DNA of 64,000 nucleotides from Bacteroidales bacterium (GTDB taxonomy: Bacteria; Bacteroidota; Bacteroidia; Bacteroidales; Lentimicrobiaceae): assembly GCA_016709025.1 (NCBI GenBank), contig JADJEQ010000025.1, forward strand, positions 24,802 through 88,801, given 5' to 3'. A program made the translations under genes and the position numbers. The stretch's first letter is position 1. Each line of letters begins with the position of its first letter. Below are positions 19,025 to 28,515 of the stretch, piece after piece. The notes under the pieces were generated by a model that had not been told where the DNA came from, made no database searches, and saw nothing but the letters and a program-made list of their open reading frames with translations.

Positions 19025-20005
19025 ATGAACACGTCCCCCGCAATCTATTTTGCCCCCTTTCAGGGAATCACCACGCACATTTTCAGGAATGTATATGCGA
19101 AACATTTCACTGGTGTTGACAAGCTATATACGCCCTATTACTCAAACTTTGAGCCCGGTCATCCCCTGTCGGCGGTCAAGATGAAGTCGCTGAGCAATCA
19201 ATCCGAATCCGGCATTGAGGTGGTTCCGCAGGTGCTGAGTAAAGATGCGGATGAGATTCTATGGCTGGCAAAGGTGTGCGAACAACTGGGCTTTAAGGAG
19301 CTGAACTGGAACCTGGGCTGCCCCTATCCGCAGGTTGCGAACAAAAAACGTGGTTCAGGTATTCTGCCCTATCCTGAGATGGTGGATGAAATCCTGGAAA
19401 AGGTAATGCGGGATATTAACATTTCATTTTCGGTTAAATGCAGGCTGGGTTACCATTCAACGGATGAAATAAAAGACCTGATTCCTGTTTTCAACCGCTA
19501 CCCCATTAGTGAACTCACCATTCATGCACGCATCGGGAAACAGCTTTATGCCGGGCAGCCAAACCTGGAGGTTTTCGGTTTAAATGTGGGGAGTTTTAGT
19601 GCTCCATTGGTATACAACGGCGATATTTTCAGCCCTGCGGATTACCAACGGTTCAATGCCCGTTTCCCTGATATCAGGCTGTTTATGGTTGGACGGGGCG
19701 TGCTCTACGACCCGTTTCTGCCCTCCCTGATCAAAGGCTTCGACCAACCTGATCAACCGCTGACAGAAATCCGCAGTTTTATTGATGAGCTATACACTAC
19801 CTATAGAACTGAAAGAGAAGACAACCCATCGGTGCTCAATGCCATGAAAGAATACTGGGCATATCTGGCCGAATCGTTCGATGAGCCGGTGAGGGTATTC
19901 CGAAAGGTGAGAAAAGCAAAATCTTTTATCGATTATGAGGAAGCCATTGAGCACATTTTCGGAAATTATAAATGGGTTGGCGCTGGAAAAAGGCTGTATT
20001 CATAG
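19025..20005 (+). CDS. tRNA-dihydrouridine synthase family protein
   Basis: I start at the ATG at 19025 (MNTSPAIYFAPFQGIT); a TTG six codons upstream is less likely. The 326-residue protein has the Dus layout: YFAPFQGITTHIFRN (FMN-binding start), VVPQVLSKDADEILWLA, LNWNLGCPYPQVANKKRGSGIL with the catalytic Cys, FSVKCRLGY, LTIHARIGKQLYAG, LVYNGDIFS and LFMVGRGVLYDPFL. It should reduce uridine in tRNA using FMN and NADPH. The C-terminal helical domain ends in a basic stretch. It is monocistronic. The group lacks the GAPMAGVTD form seen in DusB, so I assign no letter. Confidence 0.9.
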   Translation: MNTSPAIYFAPFQGITTHIFRNVYAKHFTGVDKLYTPYYSNFEPGHPLSAVKMKSLSNQSESGIEVVPQVLSKDADEILWLAKVCEQLGFKELNWNLGCPYPQVANKKRGSGILPYPEMVDEILEKVMRDINISFSVKCRLGYHSTDEIKDLIPVFNRYPISELTIHARIGKQLYAGQPNLEVFGLNVGSFSAPLVYNGDIFSPADYQRFNARFPDIRLFMVGRGVLYDPFLPSLIKGFDQPDQPLTEIRSFIDELYTTYRTEREDNPSVLNAMKEYWAYLAESFDEPVRVFRKVRKAKSFIDYEEAIEHIFGNYKWVGAGKRLYS

Positions 20006-20376
20006 CTGACCATATAATAATAATACATGCTATTGGCCGCAACATAATGAGCGATCCTGCAGAAATAACAGATCCATATTCAAATTTGAGCCTGCTCCGA
20101 ACAGTCACGAAAGAAGGATGACACCAGGATGCGAAGGCGCTATATTATGTATGTTATAAAAACTTGTGAGTTTTACTGTTTTAGTGTCTTAGAGTCAAAT
20201 TCGTAGCTTTCAATTGAAATGAATAATTTTCAATACAATGGTATTCAAATATTTGCGTCCTTGCGTCCTTGCGTGATTCTTAAAATTACCGGACTATTGC
20301 AGAGTGGACTCAAAATTAAATCATAATCTTTTCATCCGCCTGTAACTATTCTGGCTTATTCCCGATTTACTGTAAT
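20006..20376. other. Gene-free stretch between the Dus gene and the ECF operon
   Basis: Apart from the dispersed repeat at its right end, it has only AT-rich sequence. It should contain the ECF operon promoter, but no TAnnTTTG box is evident, as would fit an ECF-type autoregulated promoter (inference). Confidence 0.5.
20250..20299 (+). repeat. Dispersed repeat, TTTGCGTCnTnGCGTC family
   Basis: ATTTGCGTCCTTGCGTCCTT, then GCGTGATTCTTAAAATTACC and GGACTATTG. It is close to the 18900-18950 copy. Confidence 0.8.
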
Positions 20377-20856
20377 ATGACCAAGGACAATTTCATTACC
20401 TGTGCCAGACTTTATACGCCCAACCTGTTGAGGTTCTCGAAGCGTGTGGCAGGGAATGTAATTGAGGCTGAGGATATTGTACAGGAGTGTTTTGAAGTTC
20501 TCTGGAACAACAAAGAAAAAGTGGAAATCGGTTCGGCAAAGTCTTATTTGTTTTCTGTTGCACACAAAAAAATAATGGATACCTACAGGTCAGATTGTAT
20601 GATGCAGGAACTGGATTCGGTATTGAATGAACTTAAAGCGAAATCCGACGACAGAGACGATCAACAGCTGGTTCAGCTCGCCATGGAACAGATTCCGGCA
20701 TTGTTTAAAGAACTGTTGACACTTCGCGACCTTGAATCTTATTCCTACAGGGAAATTGAAACCATCACCGGATTGACCGAAAGCCAGGTAAAAGTTTACC
20801 TTTTCAGGGCAAGGAAAGCCGTGAAGGAAAGAATCTTAAAACTCGAATTGGTATGA
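20377..20856 (+). CDS. ECF RNA polymerase sigma factor
   Basis: The 159-residue protein has sigma region 2 (RFSKRVAGNVIEAEDIVQECFEVLWNN, then VEIGSAKSYLFSVAHKKIMD) and region 4 (ALFKELLTLRDLESYSYREIETITGLTESQVKVYLFRARKAVKERI). It lacks region 3, as ECF sigmas do. It directs RNA polymerase to a small regulon, probably including its own operon. Its stop overlaps the next start (ATGA at 20853), a usual arrangement with a cognate anti-sigma. Confidence 0.93.
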   Translation: MTKDNFITCARLYTPNLLRFSKRVAGNVIEAEDIVQECFEVLWNNKEKVEIGSAKSYLFSVAHKKIMDTYRSDCMMQELDSVLNELKAKSDDRDDQQLVQLAMEQIPALFKELLTLRDLESYSYREIETITGLTESQVKVYLFRARKAVKERILKLELV

Positions 20857-21662
20857 ACAACACGATAACCATCGATAATTACGAAGAAATCATGTTCCGC
20901 CTGGTGGAGGATGATTTTGACGAGCCAACCAGGAAACTGCTGCTGGCGCAGATAGAGGAGAATGTGCTTTTTAAATTTGAGTGGGAACAGTGGCAAAAAA
21001 CCCGATGCATCGATCCGGTTGAAAATTATGCTTCCGAAAGTCTCGCGTTGACTGAAAAGATCATTCTGATTGGTAAACCTCAGATTCTTCCCCTAAAAAG
21101 AAAGGTTCTCTACCTGGCCATCTCCTCCCTTGCCGCGCTGTTTACCGGTGTTGTTATTTTAAATGCGGTATTCAATACCGATCAGAAACAAGTTGTTGAG
21201 TCAGTCAGCAAAACACCTGCACATGAAAATACGAAAGCACATCAGAACCAGATTTCAGATAATGACATTGTCCGTAATGAACTGAAGCACTCCCGGAAAA
21301 CGGAACAACCCGAAAAGAATCTGCTCATTGCTGAGATTGCCACTACACCTGAACTGACCGATGTTGCTGTTGACGAAGTAATTCCTGTTGTGTCCGATTC
21401 GGTTTCTTTAAGCATCGCTGTTCCGGTAAAAGCCCGGCACAACAAACCCAGGTACACCATCACCGTTGAAACCACGCGGATTGCCGAAAGTAATGTACAA
21501 ATGAGTGAAATAGCCCAAAATAAAAGGGTAAAACTCAATAAAGTATTTACCAATACGAAAATTCTCTTCCGCCGGAAACCCAACGGTGAACCGGATAAGA
21601 TCATTCTTGTGGGTGAAGAGGAAAGTTATTTATGCATAAACTTAAACCAGACTATAAAATGA
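20853..21662 (+). CDS. Putative anti-sigma factor, single-pass membrane protein
   Basis: The 269-residue protein has a cytoplasmic N-terminal domain of about 95 residues (EEIMFRLVEDDFDEPTRKLL) suited to binding a sigma factor. One membrane span follows (VLYLAISSLAALFTGVVILNA), then a long Ser/Thr/Val-rich periplasmic part ending in a basic KRVKLNKVFTN region. No classic ZAS zinc motif is seen. The position, with ATGA overlaps at both ends between an ECF sigma and an outer-membrane protein, is the main argument for the anti-sigma role. Confidence 0.7.
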   Translation: MNNTITIDNYEEIMFRLVEDDFDEPTRKLLLAQIEENVLFKFEWEQWQKTRCIDPVENYASESLALTEKIILIGKPQILPLKRKVLYLAISSLAALFTGVVILNAVFNTDQKQVVESVSKTPAHENTKAHQNQISDNDIVRNELKHSRKTEQPEKNLLIAEIATTPELTDVAVDEVIPVVSDSVSLSIAVPVKARHNKPRYTITVETTRIAESNVQMSEIAQNKRVKLNKVFTNTKILFRRKPNGEPDKIILVGEEESYLCINLNQTIK

Positions 21663-22590
21663 AAACATTCAACAGTTTATTTGTTTTGATGATTGGCTTT
21701 TCATCACTTTTGGCAAACGCACAAAAGGCGGATTCAGTTATTGTAATTTACGATAACCAGAAAACCGTAATCCCGGTTCCGGCCTTTGGCAGCCAAACAA
21801 CCGTTAAAATGGCCGACTCCATACAGATCATCGAAATCGGGGTTTCCAGGAAAAGGGCGGGCGATAAATCCACGGGTATGGTGCAAGCAAATGATCTATT
21901 TATACCGGACAATAAAACAGAAAAGGCCAGAAAGCAGGTTAAGTGGTTTTCCCAGATTGAGGTCGGATACAAAAAATGTTTCTCAGCAGAGAGCGGTTGG
22001 GGTTATACCAGCTATACTAATCAGGATGGGATTCCTGTAAAATTGGTATATGATGTAAATATGAGTGATATTACCGGATATCAACTCCGGGTATTACTTC
22101 GTGAAAATGTGACTATGCTCAGAGAAAGAATTTCGTTCAATTCAGGGTTTAAACTTGGATATGCACAGTCATTTAGCAATGCATATACCAATGACAGCGA
22201 GTACGATACTACAGGAAATCTGTTATCCGATACAAGTCGTTTTTACAATTTCAGGTCAAACAATTTTCAGCTTGTGTATGAGGCTGGATTTGCTTATCAT
22301 TTTAAAGCATTTAAACAGGCCTCAACGATTAGTATTGGTAATAGTTTCAGTTATTCAATTATATGGGTAAAAGATGTAAATGATCTTGAAAGAGGTTCAA
22401 ACTACCTGACATCTTTTACATCTCTTGTGCATCCTTATTTAGGTGCCGAGATAGGAAAATTTGGTTTTAGAATTTCAATGGATTGAATGGTATCGGCTCA
22501 AGCCGCATGTATCCTTACTATTATGGTTATCCGAGTTATTCCAGCTACAGCCCGACTTTAACCACCGGACTTACTTTTCGTTTCTTCTAA
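21659..22590 (+). CDS. Outer-membrane beta-barrel protein of the ECF operon, one frameshift
   Basis: I start at the ATG at 21659, which overlaps the anti-sigma stop (ATGA) and gives the signal peptide MKTFNSLFVLMIGFSSLLANAQ. The mature part (about 285 residues) has alternating strands with aromatic girdles (FRSNNFQLVYEAGFAYHF, FTSLVHPYLGAEIGKFGFRI). The frame is lost near 22480; past it the restored reading is LNGIGSSRMYPYYYGYPSYS and it ends TTGLTFRFF, a normal barrel C terminus with terminal Phe. It may be the envelope component whose state is sensed by the sigma/anti-sigma pair, which is inference from the operon. Confidence 0.75.
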
Positions 22591-22693
22591 TACTTTTATC
22601 CTAACTGCAGAATTGTTCCTCCGGGTGGTGTTGTGTAAAATATTGCTGGCATAAGTGTTTGTGTAATTCCCTGCCTGTTCTGAATCAAAACTT

Positions 22694-23917
22694 TTATGCT
22701 CCGATCAGTTTATCCTTTTCCATTTCCGTAACCAGGTGCCGCAGGCAACTTTGCCCCAGAGCAGAATGGTCCCAGTAAACCTGGTGTACTTTAAATGCCT
22801 GCAGCATAAAAAAGTCTGATAATCTGAATGGATTCGAATTGGTAACTTCATAGCGGAGGTTCTTCGGTAACTGGCCCGTATCACCGATTCCGTACATGGG
22901 ATCATCCGACCGGTTGTCTTTCATAAAATTGGTGCCCAGTGCATCGGCCGAGGAATAGATGTTGTACCAGGTGAATTTGTCCTTGAGCGCCGCATTGCGG
23001 TTTTTATAAAATTCAGGATAATAGGTATAGATAAAATCATAAGGACATCCGGTGGTAACGATGGCTTCGAGCATCTGGCCCATGCGTTTGGTCGGGGAAT
23101 TTGAGAGCGGGAACACCTGGTCGAGGGCAATAATGCAACCAAAGCTATATGCGTGCAGGTGAATCCGTGTTTTCTGGCCCTCTTTTTCGGCAATGTGCTC
23201 CACCAAAGCATCCAGCTCGCCCTGAATACGTTGCATCTGGGTTCCCATGGCGACATAATTGTTGGCTGAAATAAATTCGGATGCCAGGGAGGCAAGATAA
23301 ATGCCCGCGCCCGGAACAATGGTGTAAAGAATGGCGCCCAGGGCTGTAATGGAGACCGAGAAAGATTCTACCTGTTTCAGCGCATCCTTACTTAAATTAA
23401 AATACCCGGAAATGGTACTGAGATCTCCTGAAAATGAGATAAATGCTGCCAGCGCAGAGGGAATCTGAATAATGCCGAAAACTGCCAGTGCAAGGAGCAG
23501 AATAATTGAATAGAAGGCAACCAGTTTGAATTTCGCGGAATACCACTGCCCCTTTTTATTGTAGAGTAAACGATACATTACCAACCCAATTTTGCTGAAT
23601 ACCAACCATAAAAGCAGAGCTGATTTCACAAAAATGTTGTAGGCGTTGAATTTGGAGGTAAGAATGCCGGCATAGTTGAAATCGTAAAAACGGTAAACGA
23701 ATTCTTCTTTATCTTTGAAATGTTTGATGATGGTTACTACCCTGGTTTCAAGCTTTGCATTGCCTCCGTAGTGTTCATTTTCCTGTTTCAGACTAAAAAC
23801 AGCAGAGGCATCCGCATCGTTCACATCGAGTTCATGCATAAAACGTTCGGCATATTTATCAACCGACTCGTTGCGGAAGGCTTCGCCCAATCCTGGAATG
23901 TATATACCTGCTTTCAT
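22694..23917 (-). CDS. Membrane-associated alpha/beta-hydrolase-like protein
   Basis: I choose the ATG at complement of 23915-23917 (MKAGIYIPGLGEAF) because GGAGAT lies just upstream; the longer frame adds an unlikely leader. The 407-residue protein has three or more hydrophobic segments (SALLLWLVFSKIGLVMY; FYSIILLLALAVFGIIQI; LGAILYTIVPGAGIYLASLA). After these it has RIHLHAYSFGCIIALDQVF, an alpha/beta-hydrolase nucleophile elbow with Ser in AYSFG instead of GxSxG. A late Asp/His pair (DHSALGQ) could complete a triad. This suggests a lipase or esterase facing the membrane, but the substrate is unknown. It is a single gene. Confidence 0.6.
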   Translation of the reverse strand: MKAGIYIPGLGEAFRNESVDKYAERFMHELDVNDADASAVFSLKQENEHYGGNAKLETRVVTIIKHFKDKEEFVYRFYDFNYAGILTSKFNAYNIFVKSALLLWLVFSKIGLVMYRLLYNKKGQWYSAKFKLVAFYSIILLLALAVFGIIQIPSALAAFISFSGDLSTISGYFNLSKDALKQVESFSVSITALGAILYTIVPGAGIYLASLASEFISANNYVAMGTQMQRIQGELDALVEHIAEKEGQKTRIHLHAYSFGCIIALDQVFPLSNSPTKRMGQMLEAIVTTGCPYDFIYTYYPEFYKNRNAALKDKFTWYNIYSSADALGTNFMKDNRSDDPMYGIGDTGQLPKNLRYEVTNSNPFRLSDFFMLQAFKVHQVYWDHSALGQSCLRHLVTEMEKDKLIGA

Positions 23918-24640
23918 AATTATCTCCGTTTTTAACCATTTCATGACCGGGGTTCCCTCCCGGGTGGGCACTTAAAGGCAAAGAATGAAAATTTCCCGGA
24001 AATGATGATCAGGAAACCGGTTAATATAACTTATTAACCAGTTAGTGCCTGAAACAGCATCCATGCAAGCATTAGAAAATAATCAGATTAACACATGCAA
24101 ATCAGGATTGTTCAGGGGACCTGCTTGTCGGCATACAGGGAACCGCCGGGGAATCACGGGGACCTGCCTGTCGGTTGTAAAAATGAAGCTTATATAAATT
24201 TCTGTGCTAAAGCTTGATTAACTATTCTTCTGATAATTCTTTGCACTACAGGATCAACTTATTCCGGCAATTGAATTTACAGGTTCGCCAGCTATCAGCA
24301 TAAAAGGTTAAAACACTAAGATTTAACTATAAAACTACTGAACAAAGCTGAGTCTGCAGGGTTTAATATTCACTAAATAACATATTTGGATTTGTTATCC
24401 AATTTCCGACCTGGCTCCCTGATTGAAAACTCCAATCCTGAGTTCAAAAACCGGTCTGCGTTTTCTGTTTAAAAACCGCATGATCACAAGCAATTCATGA
24501 AGAATTAACTACGCCTGTTTACCGGCCGGCTTCATGAAACTAACCAGTTCTCCTTCGCTACCTGCTGAAACGACACTTCTCAGTTTACACACCGGATTTC
24601 AATTGCCGCCTTATTTATTTATTCACTTAATCTGATCATT
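23918..24640. other. Gene-free stretch of 720 bases with a short duplicated motif
   Basis: Divergent spacer. GGGGACCTGC(C/T)TGTCGG occurs twice in direct orientation, at about 24115 and 24158, with an ACAGGGAACCGCCGG segment between. The motif recurs in another form at about 43487. No RNA gene or open frame is convincing. Confidence 0.55.
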
Positions 24641-25111
24641 ATGAAAAAAACTATTCAGTTTAGTTTTCTTTTTGCAGCACTTGTAGCATGCACAATTGTA
24701 ATTTCTTCATGCCAGCCGGCCAAACCGGATATGGATAAAGTCAGGGTGGAAATTCAGGCTATGGAAGACGCCTATGCGGCTGGTATAAATGCCAAAGATG
24801 CAGATGCCGTCCTGGCTTATTACGCCGATGATGCCGTGAGCATGGTGAATAACGCACCGGTTGCCTCAGGACATGATGCCCTGTTGAAAATGGTTCAGGA
24901 AGATATCGCCGGTGATACAACCAATACAACTGTTTCCTTCGAAGTGGTTGATATTTTCGCTTCGGGCGACCTGGTGGTTGAAACAGGAAAAGCAACCGAT
25001 AAAGACGCGGAAGGCAATGTCGTGAAAACCGGCAAATACATGTCCCTGTTCGAAAAGCGAAACGGCAAATACGTCTGCATCAGGGATATTTACAACGAGG
25101 ACAAGGAATAA
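24641..25111 (+). CDS. Lipoprotein with an NTF2/SnoaL-like domain
   Basis: The 156-residue protein starts with a lipoprotein signal (FAALVACTIVISSC, Cys near residue 24). The rest is one NTF2-like domain: VEIQAMEDAYAAGINAKDADAVLAYYADDAV, ASGHDALLKMVQED, SFEVVDIFASGDLVVETG and MSLFEKRNGKYVCIRDIY. It belongs to the DUF4440/SgcJ-like group, which bind small ligands or act as cyclases and hydratases; no catalytic set is clear here. It lies just before the kinase array, whose first member has a related N-terminal domain. Confidence 0.82.
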   Translation: MKKTIQFSFLFAALVACTIVISSCQPAKPDMDKVRVEIQAMEDAYAAGINAKDADAVLAYYADDAVSMVNNAPVASGHDALLKMVQEDIAGDTTNTTVSFEVVDIFASGDLVVETGKATDKDAEGNVVKTGKYMSLFEKRNGKYVCIRDIYNEDKE

Positions 25112-25481
25112 GCAGTCAGGATAATTAACAGGATTTTTTTGAGTAAGGGGATATCAGGCTTAGCCGGGTATTCCCTTATTTAAATCAGGTTTCATATTCC
25201 GGATATTTAACATTGAGTCCACTCCGAAAATTATTATTTTGACACCAAATCACTAAATCACCAAACCTCACAAATTATAATATAATAATATACAATACTT
25301 TGTGGAAGTTGGTGTCTTGGAGTCCCGATGGCTATCGGGATGGTGGCAAATCTTTCTTTTTGACTTTTCGGAGCGGGCTCAACATTCGTGATTCATATGG
25401 TTGGATGCCTGTCAGATTGAAAAAGATTTTTAAAGTCAGGCAGAAAAGTCAGCCTATACAATATCTGAAAATAATCAGTAA
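25112..25481. other. Gene-free stretch before the kinase array, with a palindrome
   Basis: It contains AGTCCCGATGGCTATCGGGA at about 25321, a near-perfect palindrome related to the one ending the MFS gene at 45105-45127. CACTAAATCACCAAA-type sequence precedes it. No standard promoter box is evident for the array. Confidence 0.55.
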
Positions 25482-28400
25482 ATGAAGCAGAGGGAAAAAA
25501 GGGAAACAGCAGCCAGGCAAGTGTATGATTTATATTGGGATAGCTACTTAAACGGAAACGGGCAGGCATTTGCCTCAACCCTGGATGATGCTTTTGAGAT
25601 GATCGGCACTTCCGAAACAGAAATTGCACACGGGAAATCCGAAGGTCTGGAATTTTTTAATGCACAGATGCATGAAATCGGCGGAAAAGCATCTTTAAGA
25701 AACAGAAAGATTAAAGCCGTTCCGGTTGAAGGACTTATCCTTTTCATAGAACTTGCCGATATTTATTTATTGGTTGAGAATGACTGGAATTTCTATTCCG
25801 GGATCAGGTTATCAACCTTTATGCGTGAAACAGCATCAGGCTGGAAAGTAATTCAGCAGCATGGTTCCTTTCCCGACACCCGGGTGCAGGAAGGCGAAAC
25901 CATTGCCTTTGAGAAGATCAGCAAAGAAAATCAGGAGTTGCGTGAAGCGGTAAAAAGGCGAACCATTGATCTGGAAAATAAAAACCGTGAACTGGAAATC
26001 GAAGCTTCGCTCGAAAGGGTAAGAGCCGTGGCGATGGGTATGAAGCAACCCAATGATATGCTGGAAGTGTGCCGCATTATTTCACAGCAATGCGAAAGTC
26101 TAGGTATCAATGATATACGCAATGTACAGACTGTTATTGTCAACGAGCAAAAAGGCACTTATGTCAACTATCAGTTCTTTACTGCTTATGGTAAAAGCAC
26201 AATTGAAGAGGTAGAATACCACAAGCATCCCAAAGTGAAGGAAATGGCCCTCAAAATGTTAAGCGAACCAGATGCATTTTTTTCAGGAAGCTTTGAAGGG
26301 CAAGAACTTGAAGTATTCAGAAATTACCGAAAACAGGATCATCAATTCCCGGATCCGTTATTGGATGAGGCCACAACGGTGGATTACTATTTTTATTCCA
26401 TCGGACCCGGGGGGCTGGGGCTTTCGACCTACAAGCCCTTGAGTGATGATGAGCTGGAGGTTTTCAAACGCTTTCATAAAGTATTTTCGCTGGCTTATCG
26501 CAGGTTTCTCGACATTCAGAATGCCGAAGCACAGGTAAGGGAGGCGCAGATTGAGGGTTCTCTCGAAAGGGTCCGTAGCAAAACCATGGCCATGCGCAGC
26601 AGCCAGGATGTTGGGGACACCGTTGCCGTGATGTTTGACGAATTGGTCAGACTGGGGATTGAGACAGTCAGGTGTGGCATCGGCATACTGTTTGAATCCA
26701 TGCAAATGGAAGCATGGACGGCCAAATCAGAAGAAGAGGGTAATGCTACGTTGATTATCGGACGATTGGGCCTTTCAATTCACCCCCTTTTGCAGGAAGT
26801 TTATAAAAGCTGGATCAAAGGGGAACAAAGTTATTCATACGAATTGCGTGGAGAGGATCTGAAAGATTATTTCAGGGCGATCAACAACTCTGAGGATTAT
26901 CCCATTGAGTATGATATCGAATCCTTGCCTGCGAGGCAGTTCCAGAATGCTTTCTTTTTTGCGGAAGGCGCCATTTTTGCCTTTACCGATAAGCCCATGG
27001 AGGCCGAAGCTTCTATGATTTTTAAACGTTTTGCCGGGGTATTCGGCCAGACTTACACCCGTTTCCTCGATCTGCAGAAAGCGGAAAGACAGGCCAGGGA
27101 ATCGATAAAACAATCATCACTCGACCGGGTGCGCGGCCAGATTGCCAGCATGCGTACGGCCCACGATCTTGAGAACATCACTCCCATTATATGGAAGGAA
27201 CTCAAAGTGCTGGAAGTGCCTTTTATCAGATGCGGCGTTTTCTTTGTGGATAAAGAAGAATCAAATGTCCGGGTTTATCTGACGACTCCCGATGTTAAAC
27301 CATTGGGCGTACTGAGTTTGCCCATTGAATCGGGGGCGCTTACCTCCAGGGCTGTTGATCACTGGCGAAAGGGATTGATGTACAGTGAGCATTGGAACAG
27401 GGATCAATTTATGCGATGGACTCAATCGATGCTTGAACTGGGACAGATTCAGAACAAAGAAACTTACCAGGGCTCCGAAAACCCACCTGAAGCACTTGAC
27501 CTGTATTTTGTTCCATTCACCCAGGGCATGCTTTACCTGGGCAATACATCTCCGCTTTCAGAAGAGACCATTCAACTGGTAAAATCGCTGGCCGATGCTT
27601 TCTCTATTGCCTATGCCCGGTACGAAGATTTCAATGAACTCGAAAAAGTAAAAGAAAGCATTGAAACCACTTTATCTGAGCTTAAATCCACCCAGGCACA
27701 GCTTATCCAATCTGAAAAAATGGCCTCTTTGGGTGAACTAACCGCAGGTATTGCCCATGAGATTCAGAATCCGCTCAACTTTGTCAATAACTTCAGTGAA
27801 GTAAGCAAGGAATTGGTTAAGGAGATGAATGATGAGTTGGCAATGGGCAATTGGCAGTTGGCAAAAGAGATTTCAGAAGATATTGAACAGAATCTGGAAA
27901 AGATAAACCACCATGGCAAGAGGGCCGATGCGATCGTAAAAGGGATGCTGCATCATAGCCGAAGCGGCAGCGGGGTTAAAGAACCTACGGATATCAATGC
28001 CCTGTTTGATGAGTATTTGCGCTTAGCCTATCATGGTTTACGGGCAAAAGACAGCTCATTCAATGCTACCATGAAAACCGGTTTCGATGAAAAAATCGGA
28101 AACATCAACATCATTCCGCAGGACATCGGCCGGGTATTGCTCAATCTGATTACCAATGCGTTCTATGCGGTTGATGAGAAAAAGAAACAGCCCTCCCCTC
28201 CCCAAAAGGGGGGATTGAAAGCCATCAGAACCTTTACGAACCAACGATCACTGTTTCCACTCAATTGGTCATACCCCAATTGGGGGGGCAGAAGAGGGTC
28301 GAAATCTCGGTAAAGGATAATGGTAACGGCATCCCTGATTCGATAAAAGATAAAATCTTTCAACCCTTCTTCACCACCAAACCGACGGGGCAGGGAACCG

Positions 28401-28510
28401 GACTTGGCCTGAGCCTCAGTTATGATATAGTGAAGGCACATGGGGGAGAGTTAGTGGTGGAAACGTCATCGGGTGAAGGTACCTCTTTTAAAGTATATTT
28501 ACCAGCATAG
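25482..28510 (+). CDS. Array kinase K1: NTF2-like + three GAF-like repeats + shared HK core, one frameshift
   Basis: This is a soluble sensor kinase of about 1009 residues without signal peptide or membrane span. It has an NTF2/SnoaL-like domain (about 5-145), a coiled coil, and three repeats of a GAF-like unit, each opening with a SLERVR-type helix (near 168, 358 and 550). The shared core follows: EKMASLGELTAGIAHEIQNP (phospho-acceptor His759), NLITNAFYAV (N box), DNGNGIP (G1) and GTGLGLSLSYDIV (G2). The frame breaks within the palindromic insert near 28205; one more base there restores IES...EPTITVSTQLVIPQLGG and the G1 box. It is followed after 5 nt by K2. Signal is likely cytosolic. Confidence 0.85.
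27835..27865 (+). repeat. TTGGCA-type repeat inside K1
   Basis: The coding sequence for DELAMGNWQLAKE is built from TTGGCA/GGGCAATTGGCAG units like those at 6386-6412 outside genes. Counterparts are in K2 (about 30249), K5 (36190), K6 (47046) and K9 (55860). Confidence 0.65.
28191..28300 (+). repeat. Palindromic insert in K1, with frameshift
   Basis: The left arm is CCCTCCCCTCCCCAAAAGGG (continuing GGG) and the right arm is ACCCCAATTGGGGGGG with AGAGGGTC. Between the arms is the kinase's own EPTITVST strand. The left arm is one base out of frame compared with the other four inserts. Confidence 0.8.
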
Positions 28511-28515
28511 GTCTT

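Noticed and set aside
28191..28313. Programmed ribosomal frameshift in K1
   Set aside because: The break is in a repeat arm, there is no slippery heptamer with a clear downstream structure in the right place, and four sister kinases keep the frame. Error or slippage is simpler.
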